From: Roseateles_E cavernae
GTDB lineage: Bacteria > Pseudomonadota > Gammaproteobacteria > Burkholderiales > Burkholderiaceae_C
Length of the DNA stretch: 64,000 nucleotides
Direction of reading: 5' to 3'
Assembly (NCBI RefSeq): GCF_040187885.1
Contig: NZ_JBDPLH010000004.1
Span: 124,001-188,000 of the forward strand
The notes under the pieces: generated by a model
The model's database searches: none
Told to the model about the DNA's origin: nothing
What the model saw: only the letters and a program-made list of their open reading frames with translations
Part shown: positions 47,224 to 55,718 of the stretch, one piece after another
How positions within the stretch are numbered: position 1 is the first letter of the stretch
Layout of the letters: every line of letters starts with the position of its first letter
Program-made: the position numbers and the translations under genes

Positions 47224-48022
47224 TGACGAGCTCCAGATAGGCGCTGGGCACCACCAGCGAGTCCGGAGCGGCCCGGTTCAGGCCGTTCAGCAGTGCACTG
47301 ATGTCCTGCTCCAGCAGGCCGGCCTGCTCGGCCGGCAGGGCCGCGAAGGCCTTGTGCACCGGCCCGTACCAGCTGCGGAACACCTCGATGAAATGGGCGG
47401 CCGAGCGGTAGCGGAAGTTGAACAGCCGCGGCGTCACCGCGATGGCCGCCGCCCGCTCGCCGAACAGGGTTTGCAGATGGCTCTCGACGCCCCAGAGCGA
47501 GGGTGAGGGCACGCCGGCCGGCGGCGGCAGATGGCGGCCCAGGGTCTTGAAGAGCTGGCCGACAAAGCCCTCGGGCGTCCAGTTGGCCAGGCCGATGCGC
47601 CCGCCGGGCCGGCAGACCCGGGCCAGCTCCGCGGCGGCGCGGGCCTGGTCGGGCGCGAACATCACGCCGAAGCTGGACAGCACGGCGTCGAAGCTGTCGT
47701 CCTCGAAGGGCAGGGCCTCGGCATCGGCAAGCTGGAACTTCAGGTCCAGGCGCTCGGCGCGGGCACGCTCGGCGCCGCGCTCCAGCAGGCCCGGCACATA
47801 GTCGGTGGACGTGACCCGGCAGCCGCGCCGCGCCGCCGCCAGGCTGGCATTGCCGTTGCCGGCCGCCACATCGAGCACGCGCTCGTCGCAGCGCAGATCG
47901 CAGGCCTCGGCCAGCTGCTCGCCGACGATTTGCAGGCTGGTGCCGATGACGGCGTAGTCGCCGCTGGCCCAGGCGGTCTGCTGGCGGGCCTTCAGGGCGG
48001 CGAGGTCGGGGGTGCTGCTCAT
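47210..48022 (-). CDS. Class I SAM-dependent methyltransferase
   Basis: 270 aa. Motif I reads RVLDVAAGNGNASLAAARRG, followed by VTSTDYVPGLLERGAERARA and FQLADAEALPFEDDSFDAVL. Post-motif ARVCRPGGRIGLANWTPEGF. The protein resembles UbiE/type 11 methyltransferases. Substrate unknown. Start at 48022 has GGAG nine bases upstream; the ATG at 48049 does not. Divergent from the OsmC gene across 188 bp. Confidence 0.92.
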   Translation of the reverse strand: MSSTPDLAALKARQQTAWASGDYAVIGTSLQIVGEQLAEACDLRCDERVLDVAAGNGNASLAAARRGCRVTSTDYVPGLLERGAERARAERLDLKFQLADAEALPFEDDSFDAVLSSFGVMFAPDQARAAAELARVCRPGGRIGLANWTPEGFVGQLFKTLGRHLPPPAGVPSPSLWGVESHLQTLFGERAAAIAVTPRLFNFRYRSAAHFIEVFRSWYGPVHKAFAALPAEQAGLLEQDISALLNGLNRAAPDSLVVPSAYLELVITRR

Positions 48023-48210
48023 GGTGAGGATCTCCGGTGATGGTGGCAAGGCGGGGGCCAGCGATCTCTGGACCTGGTCCCACTGTGGCGCTGCGCTTGC
48101 CCAGCCGTCCTGCCCTTACGTCGCTGTGAGCTGTCCCAGCGTCCGGCATCCCCTGTTTGACGACTCGGCGCAGAATGCTGCAGCGCAGCCAGTCTCCGAA
48201 AGGCAAGTCC

Positions 48211-48750
48211 ATGATCGATCAGCAGTCCGATATTGCTGCGGCCCTGGCGCGAGCGCGCGCGGTGCTGCAGCGCCGCCCCGCGAGCGGCCTGCATGACGAT
48301 GCCCCGGCCACCGCGCGCTGGGATGGCGGCTGCCGCGTCACGGCCCGGCATGCCAATGGCACCGAGATCGCCAGCGACATGCCGGCCGAGCTCGGCGGCG
48401 GCGGTGCGCTCGTCACGCCGGGCTGGCTGTTCCGCGCCGGCCTGGCCTCTTGCGCCACCACCTCCATCGTGCTGACCGCCGCCAGCGAAGGGGTGGTACT
48501 GACGGCCTTGGAGGTGCGGGCCTGCAGCCGCTCGGACACCCGCGGCCTGCTGGGCATGAGCGAGGCCGATGGCCGCCCGGTGCCCGGTGGCCCGAGCGAT
48601 CTGCGGCTGCAGGTGCGCATTGCCGCGCCTGGCGTGGCGCCGCAGCGGCTGCGTGCGCTGGTGGCGCAGGGCCTGCGCTGCTCGCCGGTGCCCAATGCGG
48701 TGCAGCAGGCCACCGGCCTGGCGCTGCAGATCGACATCGACCCCGCTTGA
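48211..48750 (+). CDS. OsmC-family peroxidase-like protein
   Basis: 179 aa. The OsmC/Ohr fold usually reduces organic peroxides through two Cys. The first is in FRAGLASCATTSIVLTAASE and the second in GLRCSPVPNAVQQATG, both at the conserved positions. ATG 48211 has AAAGG upstream. An AraC-type gene begins 8 bp after the stop, so it may regulate this gene or be co-transcribed. Real substrate is not deducible. Confidence 0.92.
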   Translation: MIDQQSDIAAALARARAVLQRRPASGLHDDAPATARWDGGCRVTARHANGTEIASDMPAELGGGGALVTPGWLFRAGLASCATTSIVLTAASEGVVLTALEVRACSRSDTRGLLGMSEADGRPVPGGPSDLRLQVRIAAPGVAPQRLRALVAQGLRCSPVPNAVQQATGLALQIDIDPA

Positions 48751-48758
48751 GCGCCGGC

Positions 48759-49847
48759 ATGGACGCACTCTCGGAGACGCTTCGCATCGTGCGTCTGGTC
48801 GGCGCGATCTTTCTGCAGGGGCGTTTCAGCGCGCCCTGGTGCTATCAGTCGCCCAGCGCCGATGCGGCCGCGCCGCTGCTGGAGCCGGGCGCCGAGCGGG
48901 TGGTGATCTTTCATCTGATCACCGATGGCGAGTGCCATGTCGAGCTGGGCGATGCACCGCCTCTGCATCTGGTGGCCGGCGATGCGGTGCTGTTCACGCA
49001 GGGTGATGCGCACCGGATGACATCGACACCGGGCCTGCCGCCGGCGCAGGGCGCGCGCCTGGACGAGGTGCTCGCGCGCCGGCCGCGGCGGCTGGCCTAT
49101 GGCGGCGGCGGGGCGAGGACGCGCCTGGTCTGCGGCTATCTGGCCTGCGATGCCCGGCTGGCGCGGCTGCTGTTGACGGGCCTTCCTCCGGTGCTGCGTG
49201 TGCATGTGCGCGGCAGCGAGGCCGGCGACTGGCTGGAGGCCTCGCTGCGCTATGCGCTGGCCCAGGCGCGTTCGCCACAGCCCGGCGCCGAGGGCCTGCT
49301 GGCCAAGCTGGCCGAGCTGCTCTTTATCGAGGTGCTGCGTCTGCATATGAACACGCCGGGAGAGGGGCGCAGTGGCTGGCTGGCCGGCATGGGCGATCCC
49401 GTGGTCGGCGCGGCCCTGCATGGCATGCACCAGCAGCCGGCCCGGGCCTGGACCCTGGACGCGTTGGCACGCCATGCCGGCAGCTCGCGCTCGGTGCTGG
49501 CCGAGCGCTTCCAGCGCCTGGTCGGCAGCGCGCCGATGCAGTACATGACCCAGTGGCGCCTGCTGCTGGCGGCCAATCTGCTGCGCCACAGCAGCGCCCA
49601 GCTGAGCCGCATTGCCGAGCAGGTCGGCTATCAGACCGACACCGCCTTCAGCCGGGCCTTCCGGCGCGAGTACGGCGCGCCGCCGGCGGCCTGGCGGCGC
49701 AGCCAGGCCGTGCTAGGCAGCCTTCGCGGCCAGCACGGTCACGCAGTTGCGCCCGCTGCGCTTGGAGGCGTAGAGGGCGCGGTCGGCGCGCTCGAAGAAG
49801 TCGTTGGCGCTCTCGCCGCGAGCCAGCTGGGTGACGCCCAGCGATAG
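48759..49847 (+). CDS. AraC-family regulator with an antisense-overlapping tail
   Basis: 362 aa. N-terminal cupin-type effector domain (AraC-binding-like): RVVIFHLITDGECHVELGD and HLVAGDAVLFTQGDAHRM. C-terminal double HTH: TLDALARHAGSSRSVLAERF, APMQYMTQWRLLLAANLLRH, and AEQVGYQTDTAFSRAFRREY followed by APPAAWRR. A normal AraC regulator would end near residue 318. The last 44 codons (about 49713-49847) run antisense to the 3' end of the diguanylate cyclase gene and are low in likely sense. It begins 8 bp after the OsmC stop. Confidence 0.87.
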   Translation: MDALSETLRIVRLVGAIFLQGRFSAPWCYQSPSADAAAPLLEPGAERVVIFHLITDGECHVELGDAPPLHLVAGDAVLFTQGDAHRMTSTPGLPPAQGARLDEVLARRPRRLAYGGGGARTRLVCGYLACDARLARLLLTGLPPVLRVHVRGSEAGDWLEASLRYALAQARSPQPGAEGLLAKLAELLFIEVLRLHMNTPGEGRSGWLAGMGDPVVGAALHGMHQQPARAWTLDALARHAGSSRSVLAERFQRLVGSAPMQYMTQWRLLLAANLLRHSSAQLSRIAEQVGYQTDTAFSRAFRREYGAPPAAWRRSQAVLGSLRGQHGHAVAPAALGGVEGAVGALEEVVGALAASQLGDAQR

Positions 49848-50762
49848 CGTGACGCGCTCCAGCGGCACGGCCGCCGATGCCAGCGCCGCGCCGCGCCGGA
49901 TGCGGCTGGCGGCGATCTTGCTGCGCAGCTGCTCGGCCAGTTGCTGGGCTTCGAGCAGATTGCTGGCGGGCAGCAGCAGCGCGAACTCCTCGCCGCCGAC
50001 ACGGGTCACCAGATGCGGCTGCGGCGCCAGGCTCTTGAGGCTGTCGGCCACCGCGCGCAGCACCTGGTCGCCGAAGGAATGGCCGTAGCTGTCATTGACC
50101 CGTTTGAAGAAGTCGATATCGCCCAGCACCAGGCAGGGCGCGGCCGCATCGGCATGCTCGCGGCTCAGGCACTGCGCCAGCTGCTGCTCGAAGGCGCGGC
50201 GGTTGCCCAGTCCGGTCAGCGCGTCGACCAAGGCCTCGCTGCGCGCCTGGCTGACCTCGTGGCGCAGCGCGGCGATCTCGGCCTGGTTGGCGTCCAGGCG
50301 CTGCTGCAGCTGGGCCATGGCCGCGCGCATCTCGCGCGTGCCGGCCATCAGCGCTTGCAAGAGCTCGGCCTGCTCGTCCTGGGCCGCGTCGAGCAGCTGG
50401 CTGCTCCACAGCAGCAGCGACTGGTCGAAGCGCGCGGTCTGGTCGCCGGCATGGGCGGCCGAGCTGGCCATGTTCTCCAGCACCCGGCTCAGGCTGTCGC
50501 TGACGCGCTGGGCCTCCTCGGGGTCCAGCCCCGGCTGGGCCACATGGTGCTGGTACAGCGCAGCGGTCTGGGCCTCGGTCAGCCCCAGACCGTCGCGGGT
50601 CTGCTCGGCCAGGGCCTCGGCGAGGCGCGGGTTGCGGCCGCTGACGAACTCGTACCAGACCGCATAGCTGTGCGGATGCAGCGCGCTGCGCTGCTTGGTC
50701 ATCAGGGGCAGGGCCAGGCGCAGGTATTCGGCGCTCCTGGCCACGCTGTCGGGGTATCGCAT
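49713..50762 (-). CDS. Diguanylate cyclase (GGEEF)
   Basis: 349 aa, starting at ATG 50762 with GAGGGA upstream. The first 170 residues are helical, with HSYAVWYEFVSGRNPRLAEA, a segment common in this kind of cyclase. The GGDEF domain covers about 178-345: VDALTGLGNRRAFEQQL, LVLGDIDFFKRVNDSYGHSF, and active site GGEEF at 256-260. Five residues before it there is no RxxD, so the inhibitory site appears absent. It should make c-di-GMP. Its 3' 135 bp overlap the AraC gene on the other strand. Confidence 0.95.
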   Translation of the reverse strand: MRYPDSVARSAEYLRLALPLMTKQRSALHPHSYAVWYEFVSGRNPRLAEALAEQTRDGLGLTEAQTAALYQHHVAQPGLDPEEAQRVSDSLSRVLENMASSAAHAGDQTARFDQSLLLWSSQLLDAAQDEQAELLQALMAGTREMRAAMAQLQQRLDANQAEIAALRHEVSQARSEALVDALTGLGNRRAFEQQLAQCLSREHADAAAPCLVLGDIDFFKRVNDSYGHSFGDQVLRAVADSLKSLAPQPHLVTRVGGEEFALLLPASNLLEAQQLAEQLRSKIAASRIRRGAALASAAVPLERVTLSLGVTQLARGESANDFFERADRALYASKRSGRNCVTVLAAKAA

Positions 50763-50961
50763 CGGTGTTCCCTCTTGTCCGTTCGGGCCATGGCCCGTCT
50801 CCTCTGCTCCCGGACGGTCTGGCACGCCGCTGTATCGGCAGCGCTGCAAGGCGCTTGAGGCACTGAATGGGCCTGGAACTGCGGGCGGGCTGATTTTTGT
50901 CAACTATGCACGGCTCGCGGGCCCTTAGCGTGGCGACCTGTCCGCCCCGAGAGTGCCCACC

Positions 50962-52173
50962 ATGCCCGAGCTTGATCCGATCACCCCCTTCTTCCACGCG
51001 CTGCTGCAGCACAGCGGCCTGCGGTCGCTGCGCCTGCGCGGCCGCGAGTTGCTGCCCATCGTGCAGGGCGGCATGGGGGTGGGCATCAGCGCCCAGGGCC
51101 TGGCCGGCGCGGTGGCGGCGGCCGGTGCGGTGGGCACGCTCAGCTCGGTGGACCTGCGCCGCCACCACCCCGACCTGATGGCGCGCACCGAGGGTCAGCA
51201 TGCCGGCGTGGCTGCCAAGCAGGCCATCGATGCGGCCAATCTGGAGGCGCTGCGGCGCGAGATCGCCGGCGCCCGCGCGCGCAGCGGCGGGCGCGGCCTG
51301 CTGGCGCTGAATGTGATGCGCGCGGTCAGCGAGTACGCGGCCTCGGTGAAGACGGCGCTGGAGGCCGGCATCGATGCGGTGGTGGTGGGGGCGGGCCTGC
51401 CGCTGGACCTGCCGGACCTGGCCCAGGACCATCCCGACACCTTGCTGATTCCGATACTCAGCGATGCGCGCGGCGTGCAGCTGATCGTCAAGAAATGGGA
51501 GCGCAAGAAGCGCCTGCCGGACGCCATCGTGATCGAGCATCCGCGCCTGGCCGGCGGCCATCTGGGCGCGGCCCGGGTGGCCGACCTGCAGGACCCACGC
51601 TTTGATTTCGAGCGCGCCATTCCCGAGTGCCTGGCCTTCTTCGAGAAGGCCGGCCTGGCCGGCCAGATCCCGCTGATCGCGGCCGGCGGCGTGCGCAGCC
51701 ATGCCGACATCCGGCGCCTGCAGGGCCTGGGCGCCGCCGGCGTGCAGCTGGGCACACCCTTCGCGGTCACCCAGGAGTGCGATGCCCATCCCGGTTTCAA
51801 GCGCGTGCTGGCCGAGGCCGGCGAGGACGAGATGCTGGAGTTCACCAGCGTGGCCGGCCTGCCGGCGCGCGCGGTCGCCACGCCCTGGCTGAAGAACTAT
51901 CTGCGCGCCGAGCCGCGCCTGCAGGCGGTGGCCCATGCCAAGAGCCGCTGCACCAAGGCCTTCGACTGCCTGGCGCAGTGCGGGCTGCGTGACGGGCTGC
52001 CGGGCTGGGGCCAGTTCTGCATCGACAACCAGCTGGCCGCCGCGCTGCGTGGCGACCTGGCCAAGGGCTTGTTCTTCCGCGGCGTCGGCGCGCTGCCCTT
52101 CGGCCGGGAGATCCGCTCGGTGGGCGAGTTGCTGCAGCGCTTGCTCGGGCCGGGGCGGCCGGCTGCAGCCTGA
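50962..52173 (+). CDS. NAD(P)H-dependent flavin oxidoreductase, nitronate monooxygenase family
   Basis: 403 aa. FMN TIM barrel: LLPIVQGGMGVGISAQGLAG, DAIVIEHPRLAGGHLGAARV, IPLIAAGGVRSHADIRRLQG, and AAGVQLGTPFAVTQECDAHP. The C-terminal part has several Cys (SRCTKAFDCLAQCGLRDG, WGQFC), unusual for plain nitronate monooxygenase and perhaps a metal site. The start may be ATG 50962 or 50953. Substrate not deducible. Divergent from the diguanylate cyclase gene. Confidence 0.9.
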   Translation: MPELDPITPFFHALLQHSGLRSLRLRGRELLPIVQGGMGVGISAQGLAGAVAAAGAVGTLSSVDLRRHHPDLMARTEGQHAGVAAKQAIDAANLEALRREIAGARARSGGRGLLALNVMRAVSEYAASVKTALEAGIDAVVVGAGLPLDLPDLAQDHPDTLLIPILSDARGVQLIVKKWERKKRLPDAIVIEHPRLAGGHLGAARVADLQDPRFDFERAIPECLAFFEKAGLAGQIPLIAAGGVRSHADIRRLQGLGAAGVQLGTPFAVTQECDAHPGFKRVLAEAGEDEMLEFTSVAGLPARAVATPWLKNYLRAEPRLQAVAHAKSRCTKAFDCLAQCGLRDGLPGWGQFCIDNQLAAALRGDLAKGLFFRGVGALPFGREIRSVGELLQRLLGPGRPAAA

Positions 52174-52219
52174 TGGCAACGCCGGCCCGACGCCGATTGT
52201 GATTTTTGTTTTCGCGCTT

Positions 52220-52238
52220 TACAATAATAATCATTCGC
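52220..52238 (+). promoter_or_regulatory. Candidate Fur box
   Basis: TACAATAATAATCATTCGC matches the 19-bp Fur consensus GATAATGATAATCATTATC at 14 of 19 positions by eye, in a very AT-rich stretch. It lies upstream of the DUF4198 and TonB receptor genes. Confidence 0.7.
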
Positions 52239-52411
52239 ATTTAGGCGAATAAACCCATGCCCGCCGACCCGGCTGCCGAGCGCAGCCCGGGCTCGCGCCC
52301 GCCAGCCGCCGTGTTCACGGCCCGCCAGCTCTCCCGGATGCCCGCCCATGCCGCCCCTGCCCATCGCAGGCCGGCCGGGCCCTGCCTTTCGTAATCGAGG
52401 AGTTCTCACCG

Positions 52412-53137
52412 ATGTTGATGATCAAGTCGCACCAGGCCTTGCTGGCCACCGTCCTGCTGGCCGCTGCCGCCGGCGCCCAGGCTCACCAGATCTGGATCGA
52501 GCAGGACGCCGCCGGCGCCCGCCTGTACCTGGGCGAATTCGGCGACAACCTGCGCGAGACCTCGCCGGGCATGCTGGACAAGTTCACCCAGACCTCGGCC
52601 ACGCTGCTGACCGCCAAGGGCGAGCAGGCGGTGGCACTGGACAAGCAGGCCAGTGGCTTTGTCATCAAGACCCGCGCCATCGCCGGCGAATCGATCGTCG
52701 GGCAGGAGCTGGGCTTCCCCTCGTGGGAGCGCAAGCAAGGCGACAAGGTCGAGCGCCATGTCTGGGTGCCGGCGGCCCGCTGGGTCGGCGACTTCGCGGC
52801 CCGCGCCCCCCAGCTGACCCTCGATCTGGTGCCGACCGGCCAGCCGGGCCAGTTCCAGGTTTTCTACAAGGGTCAGCCACTGCCCGAGGCCAAGGTCGAG
52901 GTGGTGGCCGCGTCGGGCTGGTCGCGCGAGGTGCAGGCCGACAAGAGCGGGCTGATCAGCGTCGCACTGCCGTGGAAGAGCGCCTACGCGCTGGAGGCCA
53001 AGCACACCGACAAGGGCGGCGTCGAGCGCGCCGGCCAGAAATTCGATGTCGGCGTCTATGTGACCACGCTGAGCTTCAGCCTGCCTCAGGGCCTGGAGTC
53101 GCCGCCGCCACCGCCGGCCGCGACGCCGGCGAAGTAA
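52412..53137 (+). CDS. DUF4198-family periplasmic protein
   Basis: 241 aa. Signal peptide (LLATVLLAAAAGAQA) followed by HQIWIEQDAAGARLYLGEFG, the usual beginning of DUF4198 proteins, where the His starts the mature protein. Later LTLDLVPTGQPGQFQVFYKG and EVVAASGWSREVQADKSGL fit a beta-sandwich domain. Such proteins often sit beside TonB-dependent receptors, and may bind metal or assist uptake. GAGGAG lies nine bases before the ATG at 52412. First gene after the Fur box, 92 bp ahead of the first receptor. Confidence 0.9.
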   Translation: MLMIKSHQALLATVLLAAAAGAQAHQIWIEQDAAGARLYLGEFGDNLRETSPGMLDKFTQTSATLLTAKGEQAVALDKQASGFVIKTRAIAGESIVGQELGFPSWERKQGDKVERHVWVPAARWVGDFAARAPQLTLDLVPTGQPGQFQVFYKGQPLPEAKVEVVAASGWSREVQADKSGLISVALPWKSAYALEAKHTDKGGVERAGQKFDVGVYVTTLSFSLPQGLESPPPPPAATPAK

Positions 53138-53228
53138 GCCCGTCGACCCTCTGTGCAGCACGCGCCCGCCGGGCGCGCTGGCGCAGCCTTGCCGGCTGCG
53201 CGACCGATCTTCCTGAAATCCTGTCCCG

Positions 53229-55394
53229 ATGTCCTACCCTGATCAACAAAAGAAAACCGTCGTTGTGGCCCTGAGCCTGGCCCTGCTGTCGCTGGGCGCG
53301 GCCCGCGCCGCTGATACCGATGCCGACACCGAAGCGGGCCAGGGCGGCCGCAAGCTCGAGAAGGTCGTCGTGAACGGCGCCCGCAAGACCCTGACGGCCG
53401 CCACCGGCAAGCTGGGCCTGAGCGCGCGCGAGACGCCGCAGTCGCTCAGCATCATCGACCGCGAGCGTATCGAGCTCGAATCGCTGACCAGCATCGATGC
53501 GGTGCTGCAGAACGTCACCGGCATCAATGTGACCTTCTACGACACGCAGCGCCCGCTCTACTATGCGCGCGGCTTCCAGATCACCGACTTCCAGGTCGAC
53601 GGCGTGCCGACCTATAGCGGCGGCACCAACCAGGAGTACGACACCGCGCTGTACGAGCGCATCGAGGTCCTGCGCGGCGCCAACGGCCTGCTCAGCGGCG
53701 CCGGCAATCCCTCGGCCACGGTCAATATGCTGCGCAAGCGCGCCCAGCGCGGCTTCGAGGCCTCGGTGGCCGCGAGCCTGGGGTCCTGGAACCAGCGCCG
53801 CCTGGAGGGCGATCTGAACCTGCCGCTGACGGCCGATGGCCGGGTGCGCAGCCGCTTCGTCACCGCGCTGCAGCAGCGCGACAGCTTCCGCGACCGCTAC
53901 AGCGAGCGCAAGACCAGCTATCTGGGCGTGGTCGAGGCCGATCTGCTGCCCGGCACCACGGTGCAACTCGGCTACCAGAACCAGGACAACGTGCCCGAGG
54001 CGCCGATCTGGGGCACGATTCCCCGCTTTGCCGCCGATGGCTCGCTGGCCAAGCTGCCGCGTTCGACCAGCTTCTCGCCGAGCTGGACCCGCTGGTCGCG
54101 CCAGTCGGGTACCACCTATGCGACCCTGGATCAGCGCCTGGGCGCCGACTGGACGCTGAAGGCCATCTACAACCGCAGCAAGGGCGATTCGATGAGCCTG
54201 CGCACCTATGGCGACGGCTATGCCGATCCCGTCACCGGTGCCGGTCTGCGCTTGCTGGCCGGCGTCGGCGAGAGCAGGGAAACGCGCGACAGCCTGGACA
54301 TCTACGCCAATGGCCGGTTTGCCTTGTTCGGCCGCCAGCATGAGCTGATGCTGGGCGCAAGCTACTTCAAGACCGAGACGCACACGCCGACGCTCAGCTC
54401 GGTGGCCGGCTGGAGCTATGCGATCCCCAATATCTACACCTGGGACGGCTCGGCACCGGCGCCGACCTACGGCCGCACCGGCGCCTCGCGCATCGGCACG
54501 ACCGAGCAGCTGGGCCTGTTCGCGTCGGCCCGCTGGCGGCTGCGCGACGATCTGGCGCTGATCACCGGAGCAAGGCTGAACGACTGGGAAACCAGGACCG
54601 ACGCGTACAACACCAGCGGCCGCTACACCGCCACCACCGGCGCCTACAAGATCAGCGACGAGGTCACACCCTATATCGGCCTGGTCTACGACCTGAACAG
54701 CGAGTTTTCGCTCTACGCCAGCTATACCGACATCTTCAAGCCGCAGAACGCGCGCGACAAGAGTGACAACCTGCTGGCGCCGGTGCTGGGCTCCAGCAAG
54801 GAGATGGGGATCAAGGCCGAGCTGCTGGACAAGCGCCTGAACCTGTCCTTCGCCGTCTTCGAAGCCCAGCAGGACAACTACGCGGTGCGTGATATGTCGA
54901 TACCCGACAGCTTCAAGCTGCCCGACGGCAGCTATCCGCAGATCGGCGTCAACGGCACCAAGAGCCGCGGCTTCGAGTTCGATGTGGCCGGCCAGCTGAG
55001 CCCCGGCTGGACCCTCAATGCCGGCCTCTCGCAAACCAAGATCACGCGCCACAAGAACGACCTGATCTATGCCAATCTGCCCAAGCACGAGCTGCAGCTG
55101 TCCACCAGCTACCGCCTGCCCGGCGCCTGGGAACGCCTGACCGTCGGCGGCGGCCTCAACTGGCAGAGCCAGATCACCGGCTACAACATCCCGCATCCGA
55201 CGCTGGGCGCGGTGACGGTGGAGCAGAAGGCCTATGCCCTGGTCAATCTGCATGCCAGCTACCGTCTCAATGACCGGCTGAGCCTGGGCCTGTCGCTGCG
55301 CAATGCGCTGGACGAGAGCTACTGGGCCAATCTCGACTATCCCAACTACGGTGACCCGCGCAGCGTGATGCTGACCTTGCGCGGTCGCTTCTGA
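53229..55394 (+). CDS. TonB-dependent siderophore receptor 1
   Basis: 721 aa. Signal peptide ends ARAA. Near 45-55 LEKVVVNGAR is a TonB-box-like segment, then a plug domain (ETPQSLSIIDRERIELESLT, VTGINVTFYDTQRPLYYARG, YERIEVLRGANGLLSG) and a 22-strand barrel ending LRGRF, with C-terminal Phe as usual. The closest-looking group is the FhuE/FpvA-type ferric siderophore receptors. The precise ligand is unknown. No clear ribosome site before ATG 53229. Confidence 0.95.
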   Translation: MSYPDQQKKTVVVALSLALLSLGAARAADTDADTEAGQGGRKLEKVVVNGARKTLTAATGKLGLSARETPQSLSIIDRERIELESLTSIDAVLQNVTGINVTFYDTQRPLYYARGFQITDFQVDGVPTYSGGTNQEYDTALYERIEVLRGANGLLSGAGNPSATVNMLRKRAQRGFEASVAASLGSWNQRRLEGDLNLPLTADGRVRSRFVTALQQRDSFRDRYSERKTSYLGVVEADLLPGTTVQLGYQNQDNVPEAPIWGTIPRFAADGSLAKLPRSTSFSPSWTRWSRQSGTTYATLDQRLGADWTLKAIYNRSKGDSMSLRTYGDGYADPVTGAGLRLLAGVGESRETRDSLDIYANGRFALFGRQHELMLGASYFKTETHTPTLSSVAGWSYAIPNIYTWDGSAPAPTYGRTGASRIGTTEQLGLFASARWRLRDDLALITGARLNDWETRTDAYNTSGRYTATTGAYKISDEVTPYIGLVYDLNSEFSLYASYTDIFKPQNARDKSDNLLAPVLGSSKEMGIKAELLDKRLNLSFAVFEAQQDNYAVRDMSIPDSFKLPDGSYPQIGVNGTKSRGFEFDVAGQLSPGWTLNAGLSQTKITRHKNDLIYANLPKHELQLSTSYRLPGAWERLTVGGGLNWQSQITGYNIPHPTLGAVTVEQKAYALVNLHASYRLNDRLSLGLSLRNALDESYWANLDYPNYGDPRSVMLTLRGRF

Positions 55395-55398
55395 GGCG

Positions 55399-55698
55399 AT
55401 GGCCAAGACCGCTGTGGGCTGGCGCTACCGCGTCGACGTCGCCTCCCGCGCGCTGGCCGCGCTGGGCGGCGGCTATCTGCAGGCCGCTGCGGTGGCGGCC
55501 GTCTGCGCCGTCCACCTGCCGGCGCTGGGCGTCGCGCGCAGCGAGGCCGCGGTCGGCGGCGTGATGCTGGCCTTCATCGCCTATGCCTGTGCCTTCATGA
55601 CGGCCTTTGCCTGCCGCAGCGCGCTGCGCGCCTGGGCCTGGACCCTGGGCCCGGCCCTGCCGCTGGGCGCGGCGGTGCTGCTGCCGCGCTGGCTTTGA
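55399..55698 (+). CDS. DUF3649 small membrane protein
   Basis: 99 aa. Hydrophobic with three segments: ALAALGGGYLQAAAVAAVCA, GGVMLAFIAYACAFMTAFAC and LGPALPLGAAVLLP. The DUF3649 family is regularly found between a TonB receptor and PepSY protein in iron operons. It starts four bases after the receptor stop. Function unknown. Confidence 0.9.
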   Translation: MAKTAVGWRYRVDVASRALAALGGGYLQAAAVAAVCAVHLPALGVARSEAAVGGVMLAFIAYACAFMTAFACRSALRAWAWTLGPALPLGAAVLLPRWL

Positions 55699-55718
55699 AT
55701 CAAAACAACCCGCTCACC

